Notes under the pieces: generated by a model
The model's input: only the letters and a program-made list of their open reading frames with translations
Databases searched by the model: none
What the model was told of the DNA's origin: nothing
Part shown: piece after piece, positions 18,077-26,901 of the stretch
Layout: the number at the start of each line of letters is the position of its first letter
Numbering within the stretch: position 1 is the stretch's first letter
Assembly: GCF_007904105.1 (NCBI RefSeq)
Contig: NZ_CP042325.1
Span: 1,426,001-1,490,000, forward strand
Reading direction: 5' to 3'
Origin: Corynebacterium sp. sy039
GTDB taxonomy: Bacteria; Actinomycetota; Actinomycetes; Mycobacteriales; Mycobacteriaceae
DNA: 64,000 nt
Position numbers and translations under genes: made by a program

Positions 18077-18509
18077 TCACTGTCCATGGGAAAAGAGCTG
18101 CTTGTTCCAGTTGGTTTTCTTGTTCTAATTGGATCCGGTCGTTGGGCAACTGTGCCGCTGGAGTAAAAATACGAGCATAGAGCATGGTCAAGGCATTGAT
18201 AGAACCCACCACTCCAGATAGATGTATGCTAAAGCGGTAGATTCTACGGTTTTCGGCTATTTTATGCAGCTCACCAGCAGTGTCTTGCACATCATCACTG
18301 CTATCGCTACCATCACTACGCTCACGAATAAAAACGCGGCGTAATTCTTGCTCTATCATGTGGTCGATAGCTGTGTTTTCTGCTGCATTGACTACAACTG
18401 ACTCCACTTTTTTATCGCGGATAATCAGCTCATTGAGTTTATCGAGTTGCTTCTTAATGGATTCAACGTGCTCAGGCGCACATAAGCAATCAAAATGGAT
18501 AACGGGCAT
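18063..18509 (-). CDS. Hypothetical protein, 148 aa
   Basis: Not recognised. A soluble, acidic alpha/beta protein starting MPVIHFDCLCAPEHVES, with a Ser/Asp-rich loop (SDGSDSSDD) in the middle and no signal or membrane segment in the first part; the segment SGVVGSINALTMLYARIF is moderately hydrophobic. The N-terminal strand-helix pattern followed by a second beta-alpha unit would fit a small ferredoxin-like domain. It converges with the glycerate kinase gene (14-bp 3' overlap) and appears to be transcribed alone. Confidence 0.7.
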   Translation of the reverse strand: MPVIHFDCLCAPEHVESIKKQLDKLNELIIRDKKVESVVVNAAENTAIDHMIEQELRRVFIRERSDGSDSSDDVQDTAGELHKIAENRRIYRFSIHLSGVVGSINALTMLYARIFTPAAQLPNDRIQLEQENQLEQAALFPWTVTIEP

Positions 18510-18624
18510 GGGTTTTAGCCTAGCAGGATCACGTTTTCCATTGTCTGCTGTCTAAACGTGTACAATAACAAAAAATTGCTTAACGCACCACAAGACTATA
18601 GATAGATTTTCAAGGGTTTTCATA

Positions 18625-19875
18625 ATGAATATCGTCGATATTTTAGGCGCTTCTACGCTAGATCTCCGCTGGCAATGGGACGTTTATCGACATTTACACG
18701 CACACCCAGAGCTATCCGGTCGGGAATCAAAAACAGCGGCATATATCCTCAAGCAATTAGAAAAATATAATTGTGAGGTCATCTCTGGAATCGGCGGGCA
18801 CGGCATTGTTGCTATTTTCCGCAATGGAGATGGTGCCAGTGTTCTCATGCGCGCAGATTTTGACGGCTTGCCAGTAAAAGAATTAACTGGTGTCGCTTTT
18901 GCCTCCCGAGACATCATGCTTATCGACGATGCACCAACCCCTACTATGCACGCGTGTGGTCACGATATGCATACCACATCTCTGCTGGGAGTGTGTGCGT
19001 TTATGGATGCACATCGTATGCACTGGTCTGGTACGTTCATCGCGCTTTTCCAACCAAGTGAAGAAAATGGTAAAGGCGCTGAGACAATGGTTGCTGATGG
19101 TTTGACCAGCAAAATACCGCAACCTGATGTGTGTTTTGGTCAGCACATTACTGCTGGCCGTGCCGGCACTGTAATGACCATGCCTGGTGCTGCTCTTGCC
19201 ACCTGTGACTCTATCGAAATCAAAATCACTGGTCATTCTGCACATGGTTCTATGCCGCATAATGCTATTGACCCCACCTATGCAGCAGCCATGATTGTTA
19301 TTAGGATTCAAGGTATCGTCGGGCGCGAAATTGCACCTCATGACTTTGCAGTAGCCTCTGTTGGCACTTTGCAATCTGGGCGATCTAACAACACTATTCC
19401 AGGTGAAGCGCTTATCGTTATTAACTGCCGTACGTATAGTGAGAAAGTAAAAAAGAAACTCTATAGCGCCATTGAGCGCGTAGCGAAAGCAGAATGTGCT
19501 GCCAGCGGCATGAAAGTACAACCTGCTTTCCGCTATTTTGGGCATGGCCCACTTACCACCAATAATCCTCATGTCTTTGCGCGAGTGCGTCCACAGCTCG
19601 ATGCTGTTTTTGGTGAAAACTCGCTTAATGCCCAGCCGTGGACTGCCTCGGAGGATTTTTCTAATATCCCAGATGCTTTTGGCGTCCCTTATTTATTCTG
19701 GACGGTCGGCTGTACTCCTGCCGAGCAATGGGATAAAGCGGTAGCAGAAGACAATGTGGAAACCACCATTCCGGTTAATCACATGGGCACTTTCTTGCCT
19801 GATTATCAACCGACAATTACTGCATGTAATAATGCAGCACTAACCGCGATTTTGTCCTATCTTAAAAACTCGTAA
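18625..19875 (+). CDS. M20-family amidohydrolase (hippurate hydrolase/aminoacylase type)
   Basis: 416-aa metal-dependent amidohydrolase that would cleave N-acyl amino acids. Metal-binding motifs are present: MHACGHDMH (108-116), the catalytic Glu pair PSEENG (E146-E147) and the C-terminal TASEDFS. The dimerisation domain sits between about 190 and 300. A second protein of the same family lies at 36890-38077, but the two diverge considerably, so a recent duplication is unlikely. The start at 18625 has AAGGG upstream. The gene looks monocistronic; its substrate is unknown. Confidence 0.92.
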   Translation: MNIVDILGASTLDLRWQWDVYRHLHAHPELSGRESKTAAYILKQLEKYNCEVISGIGGHGIVAIFRNGDGASVLMRADFDGLPVKELTGVAFASRDIMLIDDAPTPTMHACGHDMHTTSLLGVCAFMDAHRMHWSGTFIALFQPSEENGKGAETMVADGLTSKIPQPDVCFGQHITAGRAGTVMTMPGAALATCDSIEIKITGHSAHGSMPHNAIDPTYAAAMIVIRIQGIVGREIAPHDFAVASVGTLQSGRSNNTIPGEALIVINCRTYSEKVKKKLYSAIERVAKAECAASGMKVQPAFRYFGHGPLTTNNPHVFARVRPQLDAVFGENSLNAQPWTASEDFSNIPDAFGVPYLFWTVGCTPAEQWDKAVAEDNVETTIPVNHMGTFLPDYQPTITACNNAALTAILSYLKNS

Positions 19876-19913
19876 CCAGTAGTTTTCCCGATTTTCCTTC
19901 TGCAGGCTGCAGG

Positions 19914-19954
19914 CATAAAAATAGCACGCGAAAGAGGAAACTCAATCACGTGCT
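19914..19954 (-). terminator. Rho-independent terminator behind the first DUF4190-like gene
   Basis: Stem AGCACG (19923-19928) / CGTGCT (19949-19954) with a nested GAG/CTC hairpin, followed on the minus strand by ATTTTTAT. Positioned 36 bp past the stop of the gene at 19991. Confidence 0.65.
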
Positions 19955-19990
19955 TGTTCATTGTGCTCCTATGAGCAACGCGAACATTTC

Positions 19991-20767
19991 TTATTTCTTC
20001 TGGTTCGCTGCGCAGTCTGCATCTATTTTGCCAAAGATATCAGTAATCTCATTGTATTCTTCCTTTGGAAGATCATTATTTGATACTTTCTCAAAGGCCG
20101 TTTGCAGCTTTTGTTTTAGGCTCTCGTCGTCAATGTAGGTGACAGCGACTCTCCAGTAAAGAAAACTATTCGGATCCATAAAGCTAGGTGTTATACCTGA
20201 CTGTTGATCAAATTGATTTGCTTCTTTGATATATGCACAGAATCTTGGTTCAGCTGCTCCGGAAAAAGAAGCTGGATCGGTAAGATCTACGGAAGAGTTA
20301 CTTCCACTATCAGTGGTGCTACTATCTGCATCATTATCTGAGTCTGATGCACTTGCTGCGGTAGTAGAATGAGCACTTGCAGCAGATTCCTCATAGTCAT
20401 AGCTATCCGTGTTTGACGGAATAAGGAAAAAAGCAATAAGCCCGACAACTATCAATAGAACCCACAGGGAGCCTAAAACAATACCGGCGATAGCAAAACC
20501 ACGACCACGCTCACCTGTCTTTTTAGCTTGACGCAAACCTACGATACTAAGAATCAAACCAATGAGCGGCAAAAACAACGAGGTTACAAAACCAACAACA
20601 GACATCGTATTCATCTGGGATGATTGTTGAGGTTGAGTGTATGTATTCGCGTTATAGGAGTTATAGGAATTGTACTCCGTTTGCTGCTCAGAAACAGGCT
20701 GAGCATTAGTTGGTGCTCCCGGTTGATCATTATGTGGATAATTTTCTTGGAACGGATTATCCGTCAT
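19991..20767 (-). CDS. DUF4190-type membrane protein, paralogue A
   Basis: 258-aa protein: an Asn/Gln/Pro-rich cytoplasmic N-terminus (about 60 aa), a DUF4190-like pair of membrane helices (about 56-125) with NTMSVVGFVTSLFLPLIGLILSI-like sequence and the intervening RQAKKTGERGRGFAIAGIVLG, a Ser/Asp-rich linker, and a C-terminal extracytoplasmic domain starting near SFSGAAEPRFCAYI with two Cys residues. The ribosome site GAGGTGAAAGC is good. The adjacent upstream gene encodes a clear paralogue, so the pair arose by tandem duplication. No function is known. Confidence 0.85.
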   Translation of the reverse strand: MTDNPFQENYPHNDQPGAPTNAQPVSEQQTEYNSYNSYNANTYTQPQQSSQMNTMSVVGFVTSLFLPLIGLILSIVGLRQAKKTGERGRGFAIAGIVLGSLWVLLIVVGLIAFFLIPSNTDSYDYEESAASAHSTTAASASDSDNDADSSTTDSGSNSSVDLTDPASFSGAAEPRFCAYIKEANQFDQQSGITPSFMDPNSFLYWRVAVTYIDDESLKQKLQTAFEKVSNNDLPKEEYNEITDIFGKIDADCAANQKK

Positions 20768-20939
20768 GCTTTCACCTCAGAAATATATTGAAAAAAGTTC
20801 AGTGTGCCATGATAACACATCAGCTTATTCTTTGATTTTTCTCAGCTTCAAGCAAACAAGGTGCAGCCTTATACGTAAGCAAACCTCCGATACATATTCC
20901 AATAGTGACATCTGCATAAAATGCAGGAAAAACCCAATT

Positions 20940-21674
20940 CTAGCTTTGCATATGTTCAGTACAATCCGCACTGATTTGATTTATGAGTTCTAAGTAACGT
21001 CGAGAGCTTTCTAATGTTGTGGCTGGATCCACGTTTGGATCTTGCAACATATCGCTATACCCTTGAGCGATTTGACGTTTCTCAGGATCACGCAATAAAG
21101 GAGCAAGTTGTGGTACCGACGACTCTCGCTGTTGTGAACCACCCAAAAGATACACACAGGCTTCTGGCTCCGCCGCACCAGCATAGCGGGCAAGATCTGT
21201 ACCATCACCGCGCTCAGGTGCATTCTCTGCACGACCTGCAGAAGATACAGAATCTACTGGTGCGGCTGGTGTTGTGGTAAGTATGCTGCTCTGCTCGTCA
21301 GAATAATCATAATCCTGACTATTAGCTGGCGAATCAGCATATGACGTGGCATCTTTATTGCTCAGCAATGCCAAACCGCCTAAGGCCAGGAAGGCAATCA
21401 CAAACACACACCATAACCCACTGATAATGATGCCAGCTATAGCAAAACCACGACCACGCTCACCACTTCTCTTTATTTGCACCAGTCCAATAATGCTCAA
21501 TAGCAAACCGAGAACCGGCATAAACAACGACACAAGAAAACCAATAACCGACATAGTATTGGTTTCTGATTGCTGTGGATAGTGTTGCTCAACCGCAGTA
21601 TTTCCAGTGGGATAAGAATATGGATAACTCGGTAGTTGAGTATTGTCTTGGCTACCGTCATGCATTGTATTCAT
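20940..21674 (-). CDS. DUF4190-type membrane protein, paralogue B
   Basis: 244-aa protein with the same architecture as its downstream neighbour: Gln/Tyr-rich N-terminus, DUF4190-like helix pair with GERGRGFAIAGI between the helices, a disordered Ser/Asp linker, and a C-terminal domain beginning RYAGAAEPEACVYL. The two share the AAEP-x-x-C core and two Cys in the C-terminal domain, while their linkers differ, so the duplication is not recent. Start ATG 21674 follows a GA-rich tract (GAAGAAAGTGAGAAAAC). The genes are 172 bp apart and may have separate promoters. Confidence 0.84.
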   Translation of the reverse strand: MNTMHDGSQDNTQLPSYPYSYPTGNTAVEQHYPQQSETNTMSVIGFLVSLFMPVLGLLLSIIGLVQIKRSGERGRGFAIAGIIISGLWCVFVIAFLALGGLALLSNKDATSYADSPANSQDYDYSDEQSSILTTTPAAPVDSVSSAGRAENAPERGDGTDLARYAGAAEPEACVYLLGGSQQRESSVPQLAPLLRDPEKRQIAQGYSDMLQDPNVDPATTLESSRRYLELINQISADCTEHMQS

Positions 21675-21888
21675 AGTTTTCTCACTTTCTTCTCTTATTA
21701 GATCTTTTAAGTGTAATTATTCATGTAATTATTTTCGCCCCGATATACATATAGTTCACCATATAAAAGTATCCTCTGAGGTTTACTACTAAATCAGAGC
21801 CTTCCCCTCGTCACACCGTGTACCACGCCTCTAATCGGGTTATGCTTAATTCACGTAAAACATTCTTGCTGCCAAGGAGAGTAGTTCC

Positions 21889-24276
21889 ATGAATAACCCT
21901 GCTCATGTCCCTATGCTCAAAGATACTGTTGCTGGTCATGTCCGTGCTGCCGCTGGCATGAGTGCACACTCTGCCACTGACCGTAAGTTCTGGTTTGGTT
22001 TATCAGATGCAGTTATGGAACAACTTGCTGATAATTGGGAAGCCACCACACAAGCCTACAATGCAACCCGCCAACAGCATTATTTTTCAGCTGAGTTCCT
22101 CATGGGACGTGCCCTACTCAATAACCTCACCAACCTGGGATTAGTGGAACAAGCTGAGGAGGCAGTTCGTGCTTGCGGTCATGAGCTTTCCGACGTTCTA
22201 GAAGCAGAAAATGATGCAGCGCTGGGCAATGGTGGTCTTGGTCGTCTAGCAGCGTGTTTCCTCGATTCTGCAGTTACGCAGAATTATCCTGTCACCGGTT
22301 ATGGGCTGCTTTATCGTTATGGACTGTTCCGTCAAGAGTTTCATAATGGTTTCCAATCTGAATCACCGGATGCATGGAAAGAAGATGGCTACCCTTTTAT
22401 TGTTCGTCGAGAAGAGCAACAACGCATTGTCACATTCGACGACATGATCGTGCGCGCAATTGCCTATGATATGCCTATCACTGGTTATGGCACGAACAAC
22501 GTTGGTACCCTGCGCTTGTGGAAAGCAGAACCTCTCGATGAGTTCGACTATGACGCTTTTAACTCACAACGCTTTACCGAGGCTATCGTCGAGCGCGAGC
22601 GCGTGATGGATCTATGCCGAGTGCTCTACCCTAACGACACTACATATGCAGGTAAGGTGTTACGCGTACGCCAGCAGTATTTCTTTGTCTCTGCGTCCTT
22701 GCAAACAATGCTAGATAATTACATTGCTCATCATGGAACCGATCTCAAAGATTTTGCAAAATATAACTGCATTCAGCTCAATGACACTCACCCCGTACTC
22801 GCCATCCCAGAACTCTTACGCTTACTTCTCGACGACCACCACTTAAGTTGGGATGAAGCATGGAAAATTGTGACTGATACTTTTGCTTATACCAATCACA
22901 CTGTGCTTGCCGAAGCCTTGGAGCAGTGGGATTGCTCTATTTTCCAGCAGCTTTTTGCCCGAGTTTTCGAGTTAATTGTAGAGATCGATCGTCGTTTCCG
23001 TGAGGATATGCGTGCTCGTGGGTTCGATGAAGACCACATTGCTACCATGGCACCAGTACAAGATGGAATGGTACGTATGGCATGGATCGCCTGCTACAGT
23101 TCTTTCTCCATCAATGGCGTTGCTGCGTTGCATACCGAGATCATTAAAGCAGATACGCTTGCGCAGTGGTATGAAATTGCCCCAGAAAAATTCAATAACA
23201 AAACAAATGGTGTGACCCCGCGTCGTTGGCTCAAAATGTGTAATCCACGGCTTTCTGCTCTCCTTACAGAATTGATGGGCTCTGATGAGTGGGTCACGAA
23301 CTTGGACGCGCTGAAACAACTACGCCACCACGGCGATAATGAGGAAGTCCTGCGCAAACTTATTGATATCAAGCAGGCTAATAAAGCAGAATTTGCCCAG
23401 TGGATCAAGCAACGCCAAGACATAAGTGTGGATCCAGAGTCGATTTTTGATGTCCAGATTAAGCGCTTGCACGAGTATAAGCGCCAGCTTATGAACGCTC
23501 TTTATATTTTGGATCTCTATTTCCGCATTAAGAATGATGAAGCCAGTTCGGTACCGCCGCGCACCTTCATTTTTGGTGCTAAAGCAGCGCCGGGATATGT
23601 GCGAGCAAAGGCAATCATCAAGCTCATCAATGCTATTGCTGATCTAGTGAATAATGATCCACAGGTATCAAGTGTTCTGCGAGTAGTTTTTGTGGAAAAT
23701 TACAATGTTTCCCCTGCCGAACACATTATCCCTGCCGCGGATATTTCCGAGCAGATCTCTATGGCTGGCAAAGAAGCATCAGGTACCTCCAATATGAAGT
23801 TCATGATGAATGGGGCACTGACTTTGGGCACTCTCGACGGTGCGAATGTGGAAATCCTCGAGGCTGTTGGCGCAGATAATGCCTATATTTTCGGTGCGAA
23901 AAATGAGGAACTCCCTGCGCTGCGCGAGCACTATAATCCACATCATTGCTATGAGACAGTACCTGGTCTTAAGCGCACCCTTGATGCGCTTATCGACGGA
24001 ACTCTGGATGATAATCACTCTGGTATGTTCCATGACCTGCGTAGTTCCCTACTCGATACCAATGGTTGGGAAAGCCCTGATGTGTACTATGTACTCGGTG
24101 ATTTTGCCGCCTACCGCGATACTCGCGACGCTATGGCACAGCACTACTATGCGCAGCCACTGACCTGGGCACGCCAGTGCTGGGTAAATATCTGCGAATC
24201 TGGTCGTTTTTCTTCCGATCGCACCATTAAAGATTATGCAGAGCACGTGTGGAAGTTGCAGGCAACACTCATTTAA
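21889..24276 (+). CDS. glgP: Glycogen/maltodextrin phosphorylase
   Basis: PLP-dependent phosphorylase releasing glucose-1-phosphate from alpha-1,4-glucans. The 795-aa protein is full length for the family; the N-terminal part shows QQHYFSAEFLMGRAL and GNGGLGRLAACFLDS, the middle QLNDTHP and TNHTVLAEALE, and the PLP lysine is Lys637 within GTSNMKFMMNGALTLG. A strong ribosome site (AAGGAG, 9 nt spacing) fixes the start at 21889. Together with glgX at the right end of the window it covers glycogen breakdown. A small membrane protein gene follows, then a terminator. Confidence 0.97.
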   Translation: MNNPAHVPMLKDTVAGHVRAAAGMSAHSATDRKFWFGLSDAVMEQLADNWEATTQAYNATRQQHYFSAEFLMGRALLNNLTNLGLVEQAEEAVRACGHELSDVLEAENDAALGNGGLGRLAACFLDSAVTQNYPVTGYGLLYRYGLFRQEFHNGFQSESPDAWKEDGYPFIVRREEQQRIVTFDDMIVRAIAYDMPITGYGTNNVGTLRLWKAEPLDEFDYDAFNSQRFTEAIVERERVMDLCRVLYPNDTTYAGKVLRVRQQYFFVSASLQTMLDNYIAHHGTDLKDFAKYNCIQLNDTHPVLAIPELLRLLLDDHHLSWDEAWKIVTDTFAYTNHTVLAEALEQWDCSIFQQLFARVFELIVEIDRRFREDMRARGFDEDHIATMAPVQDGMVRMAWIACYSSFSINGVAALHTEIIKADTLAQWYEIAPEKFNNKTNGVTPRRWLKMCNPRLSALLTELMGSDEWVTNLDALKQLRHHGDNEEVLRKLIDIKQANKAEFAQWIKQRQDISVDPESIFDVQIKRLHEYKRQLMNALYILDLYFRIKNDEASSVPPRTFIFGAKAAPGYVRAKAIIKLINAIADLVNNDPQVSSVLRVVFVENYNVSPAEHIIPAADISEQISMAGKEASGTSNMKFMMNGALTLGTLDGANVEILEAVGADNAYIFGAKNEELPALREHYNPHHCYETVPGLKRTLDALIDGTLDDNHSGMFHDLRSSLLDTNGWESPDVYYVLGDFAAYRDTRDAMAQHYYAQPLTWARQCWVNICESGRFSSDRTIKDYAEHVWKLQATLI

Positions 24277-24342
24277 GATGCGCACTGAATACAGAAACTA
24301 TAGAATGAAAGAAAATACCCGCTGCTTGGTTAAGGAGTCATC

Positions 24343-24642
24343 ATGGATAGCGTCTCAACATTGTCTGGTATTAAAATTCCTGCGATCATATACTCTGCAC
24401 TACTTGGTATGACCATTACCCTAGGTTCAATGGTCACAACACTCAAACTAGATATTCCATTGTGGGCATGGGCGCCGGTGTTTGCGCTACTGTGGTCAGT
24501 CACCCACGCTAGTCTCAAGCATAATTCTGCGGTATCGGATAATGGCACAATCACAATCGATCACAAGCGCGTGCTTACCTTAGCGCTATGTGGTTTGGTG
24601 CTTTTCCTTGCAGTAGTGTGCGTTGCTCTTATGGGAAGTTAA
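24343..24642 (+). CDS. Small membrane protein, 99 aa
   Basis: Hypothetical protein with three predicted membrane segments (about 8-30, 38-55 and 75-97) separated by a short polar loop containing NSAVSDNGTITIDHKR. Start ATG 24343 has AAGGAG 8 nt upstream, which is good support that it is translated. It follows glgP by 66 bp and shares its terminator; by memory a small gene sits at the same place between glgP and pyk in C. glutamicum. No function can be assigned. Confidence 0.8.
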   Translation: MDSVSTLSGIKIPAIIYSALLGMTITLGSMVTTLKLDIPLWAWAPVFALLWSVTHASLKHNSAVSDNGTITIDHKRVLTLALCGLVLFLAVVCVALMGS

Positions 24643-24655
24643 TGGTTGTATCACT

Positions 24656-24700
24656 CAGGGGTGTGTCCATACATATGGGCACACCCCTGGTTTTATTTTT
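24656..24700 (+). terminator. Strong rho-independent terminator behind glgP and the small membrane gene
   Basis: A long stem (CAGGGGTGTGTCC from 24656 pairing with GGGCACACCCCTG up to 24689, 8-nt loop, one G-T pair) is followed by TTTTATTTTT. It lies between convergent genes and overlaps the end of eutC; the T-tract serves the plus strand. Confidence 0.9.
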
Positions 24701-25439
24701 GTTCTAGCTGCGGTGCTATTTCTTTTGCCTTGATCATGAACCCGGATTGTCCGGCTTGATAGTATTTCTCCACATAGTCAAGGGCGATAAGAGCTGCGTC
24801 GTGATAGCTCATTCCCTCTGGTGGATGGATATTGGAGATACAATTCCTGCGTTCCTCAGTGATACCTGCATAGGTTTTCCAGGTGGAGTAAATGCCTAAA
24901 GAACTAGGCACGCTCAATCCAGGGCGCTCGCCGATAACAACAAGAGTGATATCCCATGCGGCTGCTTGACCGATGTGATCTCCCAACGCAACTCGACCTT
25001 GGTGTCCTACTACCGGTGGCGCTACTTTATAGTCTTTGAGGGTTTCTTTGAGAGCAGTGTATAGCTGTGGACCGTGAGTACTTACTGCAGCAGGTGAAAG
25101 TCCGTCGATAAGCACAATGCCGATATCAGCTTTGTAGTCTGCTAGTTCTGGTGGTAATTCGCGTGGGGCACGGCCATAGTCAGGGCGTAGGAGATATTCT
25201 CTGCGATCCTTGGCTTGGGAGTGAATCTCAAGTATCTCCCCTAGTTGTTCGCGCAGTAGTGTCATATCCATGTGGGAGTGTACTGCGTCTCGCGCTTGGG
25301 CATGCGCGCTGAGTAATTCCAAGCGTGCAGCGGTAGGGACTGCTGCACCATATCTGCCTAATCCGACTCGTGCTGGGGTAAGGCTTTGTAATTGAGCATT
25401 GAGTGTTTGCTGGGGGGTAATGTCTTGCGTATGGTTCAT
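24693..25439 (-). CDS. eutC: Ethanolamine ammonia-lyase, small subunit
   Basis: Light chain of the adenosylcobalamin-dependent ethanolamine ammonia-lyase, which converts ethanolamine to acetaldehyde and ammonia. The 248-aa sequence shows the EutC features TPARVGLGRYG near the N-terminus, the DIGIVLIDGLSP core, HQGRVALGD, VVIGERPGLSVPSSLGIY and the C-terminal RNCISNIHPPEGMSY with its conserved Cys. The start overlaps the eutB stop (ATGA), so the subunits are translationally coupled. It is the last gene of eat-eutB-eutC. Confidence 0.96.
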   Translation of the reverse strand: MNHTQDITPQQTLNAQLQSLTPARVGLGRYGAAVPTAARLELLSAHAQARDAVHSHMDMTLLREQLGEILEIHSQAKDRREYLLRPDYGRAPRELPPELADYKADIGIVLIDGLSPAAVSTHGPQLYTALKETLKDYKVAPPVVGHQGRVALGDHIGQAAAWDITLVVIGERPGLSVPSSLGIYSTWKTYAGITEERRNCISNIHPPEGMSYHDAALIALDYVEKYYQAGQSGFMIKAKEIAPQLEQK

Positions 25440-26851
25440 GATTTCGCCTCAAGAGAAATGAGTGAACTAAGATCTAGTGCTGGTTGAGCTTGTAGCGCAT
25501 GTGTGTCGTCGATAAGCCCTGTGCCTTGCAACCATTGCTCGAACTCTGGAGCATGACGACGCCCAGTCACTGACCTGGCGAGGGCAACATCATTATGGCT
25601 AAGCGATTGGTAGCCAAGCATGATGTCGTCTGTGCCAGGCACACAAATAACAAAACTTGTACCTGCTTGAATAAGCAAGTGCAGCAAAGAATCCATATCG
25701 TCAGGATCAGCTTCTGCATGGTTGGTGTAGCACACATCCACTCCCATAGGTAGCCCTAGGAGTTTGCCACAGAATAAGTCTTCTAGACCGGCGCGAATAA
25801 TTTGTTTCCCGTTGTAGAGATATTCAGGTCCAATAAAACCTACCACGGTATTGACCAGCAAAGGATTGTAGTGCCGCGCTAAGCCATAAGCACGTGCCTC
25901 GAGAGTTTGTTGGTCTACTGGGTGCCCGTCGTTATCGCAATGTGCACCTGCCGATAGTGCAGAACCTTGACCAGTCTCAAAATACATACAGTTATTGCCC
26001 ACGCTGCCACGTCCAAGTGACAAAGCGCCAGCATACGCCTCGTCTAATAATTCTTTTGTCACCCCGAAGCTGAGATTTGTGCCTTCAGTACCTGCTATTG
26101 ATTGGAAAACCAGATCCACTGGTGATCCTTTTTCTAAAAGATCAATCGTGGTAGTGACGTGGGTAAGAACGCATGATTGAGTGGGAACCTCATAGGTCTG
26201 GCGCACATCATCTATCAGACGTAGTAAGGAATCAACGCGCGTGGGGAAATCAGTGGCGGGGTTGATTCCAATAACTGCATCTCCTGACCCCAGTAGCAGA
26301 CCGTCGGCAATGGAAGCTGCGATACCAGCTGGGTCATCTGTGGGATGATTTGGCTGCAACCGAGTAGCTAAAGTTCCTGGTAGTCCAATTGTGCTGCGGA
26401 ATGCAGCAACATTAGTGATTTTGCTGGCCACAGCAATCAGCTCGCCGTTGCTCATCAACTTTGAGACTGCAGCTGCCATCTCTGGGGTGATTCCTGGTGC
26501 GATAGCAGAAAGAGCAGCACTATTGTTATATGCCTGCTCCAGTAGCCACTGCCGGAACTCCCCCACAGTCAAATGCGCAATAGGTGCGAAAGCCTCTTTG
26601 TCCCAGTCGTCAAGAATAATGCGGGTAACAAAATCACTGTCATAGCTTAGTGCTGGCTGCTCTAAAAATTGCACGAGGTCAATATCTGCCAATACCCATT
26701 GCGCTGCAGCACGTTCTGCAGCGCTATGCGCACCAGCACCAGAGAGAATATCTCCAGAACGCAGCGGTGTTGCCTTGGCCATGACGTCGTTAAGCGAACG
26801 AAAAGTGTAATTATGTTCCCCGAGTTTATAGTGATAACCAGAACCGGACAT
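25436..26851 (-). CDS. eutB: Ethanolamine ammonia-lyase, large subunit
   Basis: Catalytic TIM-barrel subunit of ethanolamine ammonia-lyase. From ATG 26851 (471 aa) it matches the family in length and in N-terminal layout (YTFRSLNDVMAKATPLRSGD), with GVTKELLDEAYA, MYFETGQGSALSAGAHC and GLPMGVDVCYTNH visible. This start has AAGGA 6-7 nt upstream; an ATG at 26896 would add 15 residues but has only a weak site. The gene begins about 50 bp after eat. No microcompartment shell or EutA reactivase genes are nearby, so the enzyme would act free in the cytosol and depend on cobalamin from elsewhere. Confidence 0.96.
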   Translation of the reverse strand: MSGSGYHYKLGEHNYTFRSLNDVMAKATPLRSGDILSGAGAHSAAERAAAQWVLADIDLVQFLEQPALSYDSDFVTRIILDDWDKEAFAPIAHLTVGEFRQWLLEQAYNNSAALSAIAPGITPEMAAAVSKLMSNGELIAVASKITNVAAFRSTIGLPGTLATRLQPNHPTDDPAGIAASIADGLLLGSGDAVIGINPATDFPTRVDSLLRLIDDVRQTYEVPTQSCVLTHVTTTIDLLEKGSPVDLVFQSIAGTEGTNLSFGVTKELLDEAYAGALSLGRGSVGNNCMYFETGQGSALSAGAHCDNDGHPVDQQTLEARAYGLARHYNPLLVNTVVGFIGPEYLYNGKQIIRAGLEDLFCGKLLGLPMGVDVCYTNHAEADPDDMDSLLHLLIQAGTSFVICVPGTDDIMLGYQSLSHNDVALARSVTGRRHAPEFEQWLQGTGLIDDTHALQAQPALDLSSLISLEAKS

Positions 26852-26901
26852 AAAATTCCTTACTTCATATTGAGCATTAGGCGGTGTCGATGACATCTAG
26901 C

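Noticed and set aside
18883..19572. 229-codon open frame antisense to the M20 gene at 18625-19875
   Set aside because: Fully antisense to a gene with clear catalytic motifs, Arg/His/Cys-rich product; a shadow frame.
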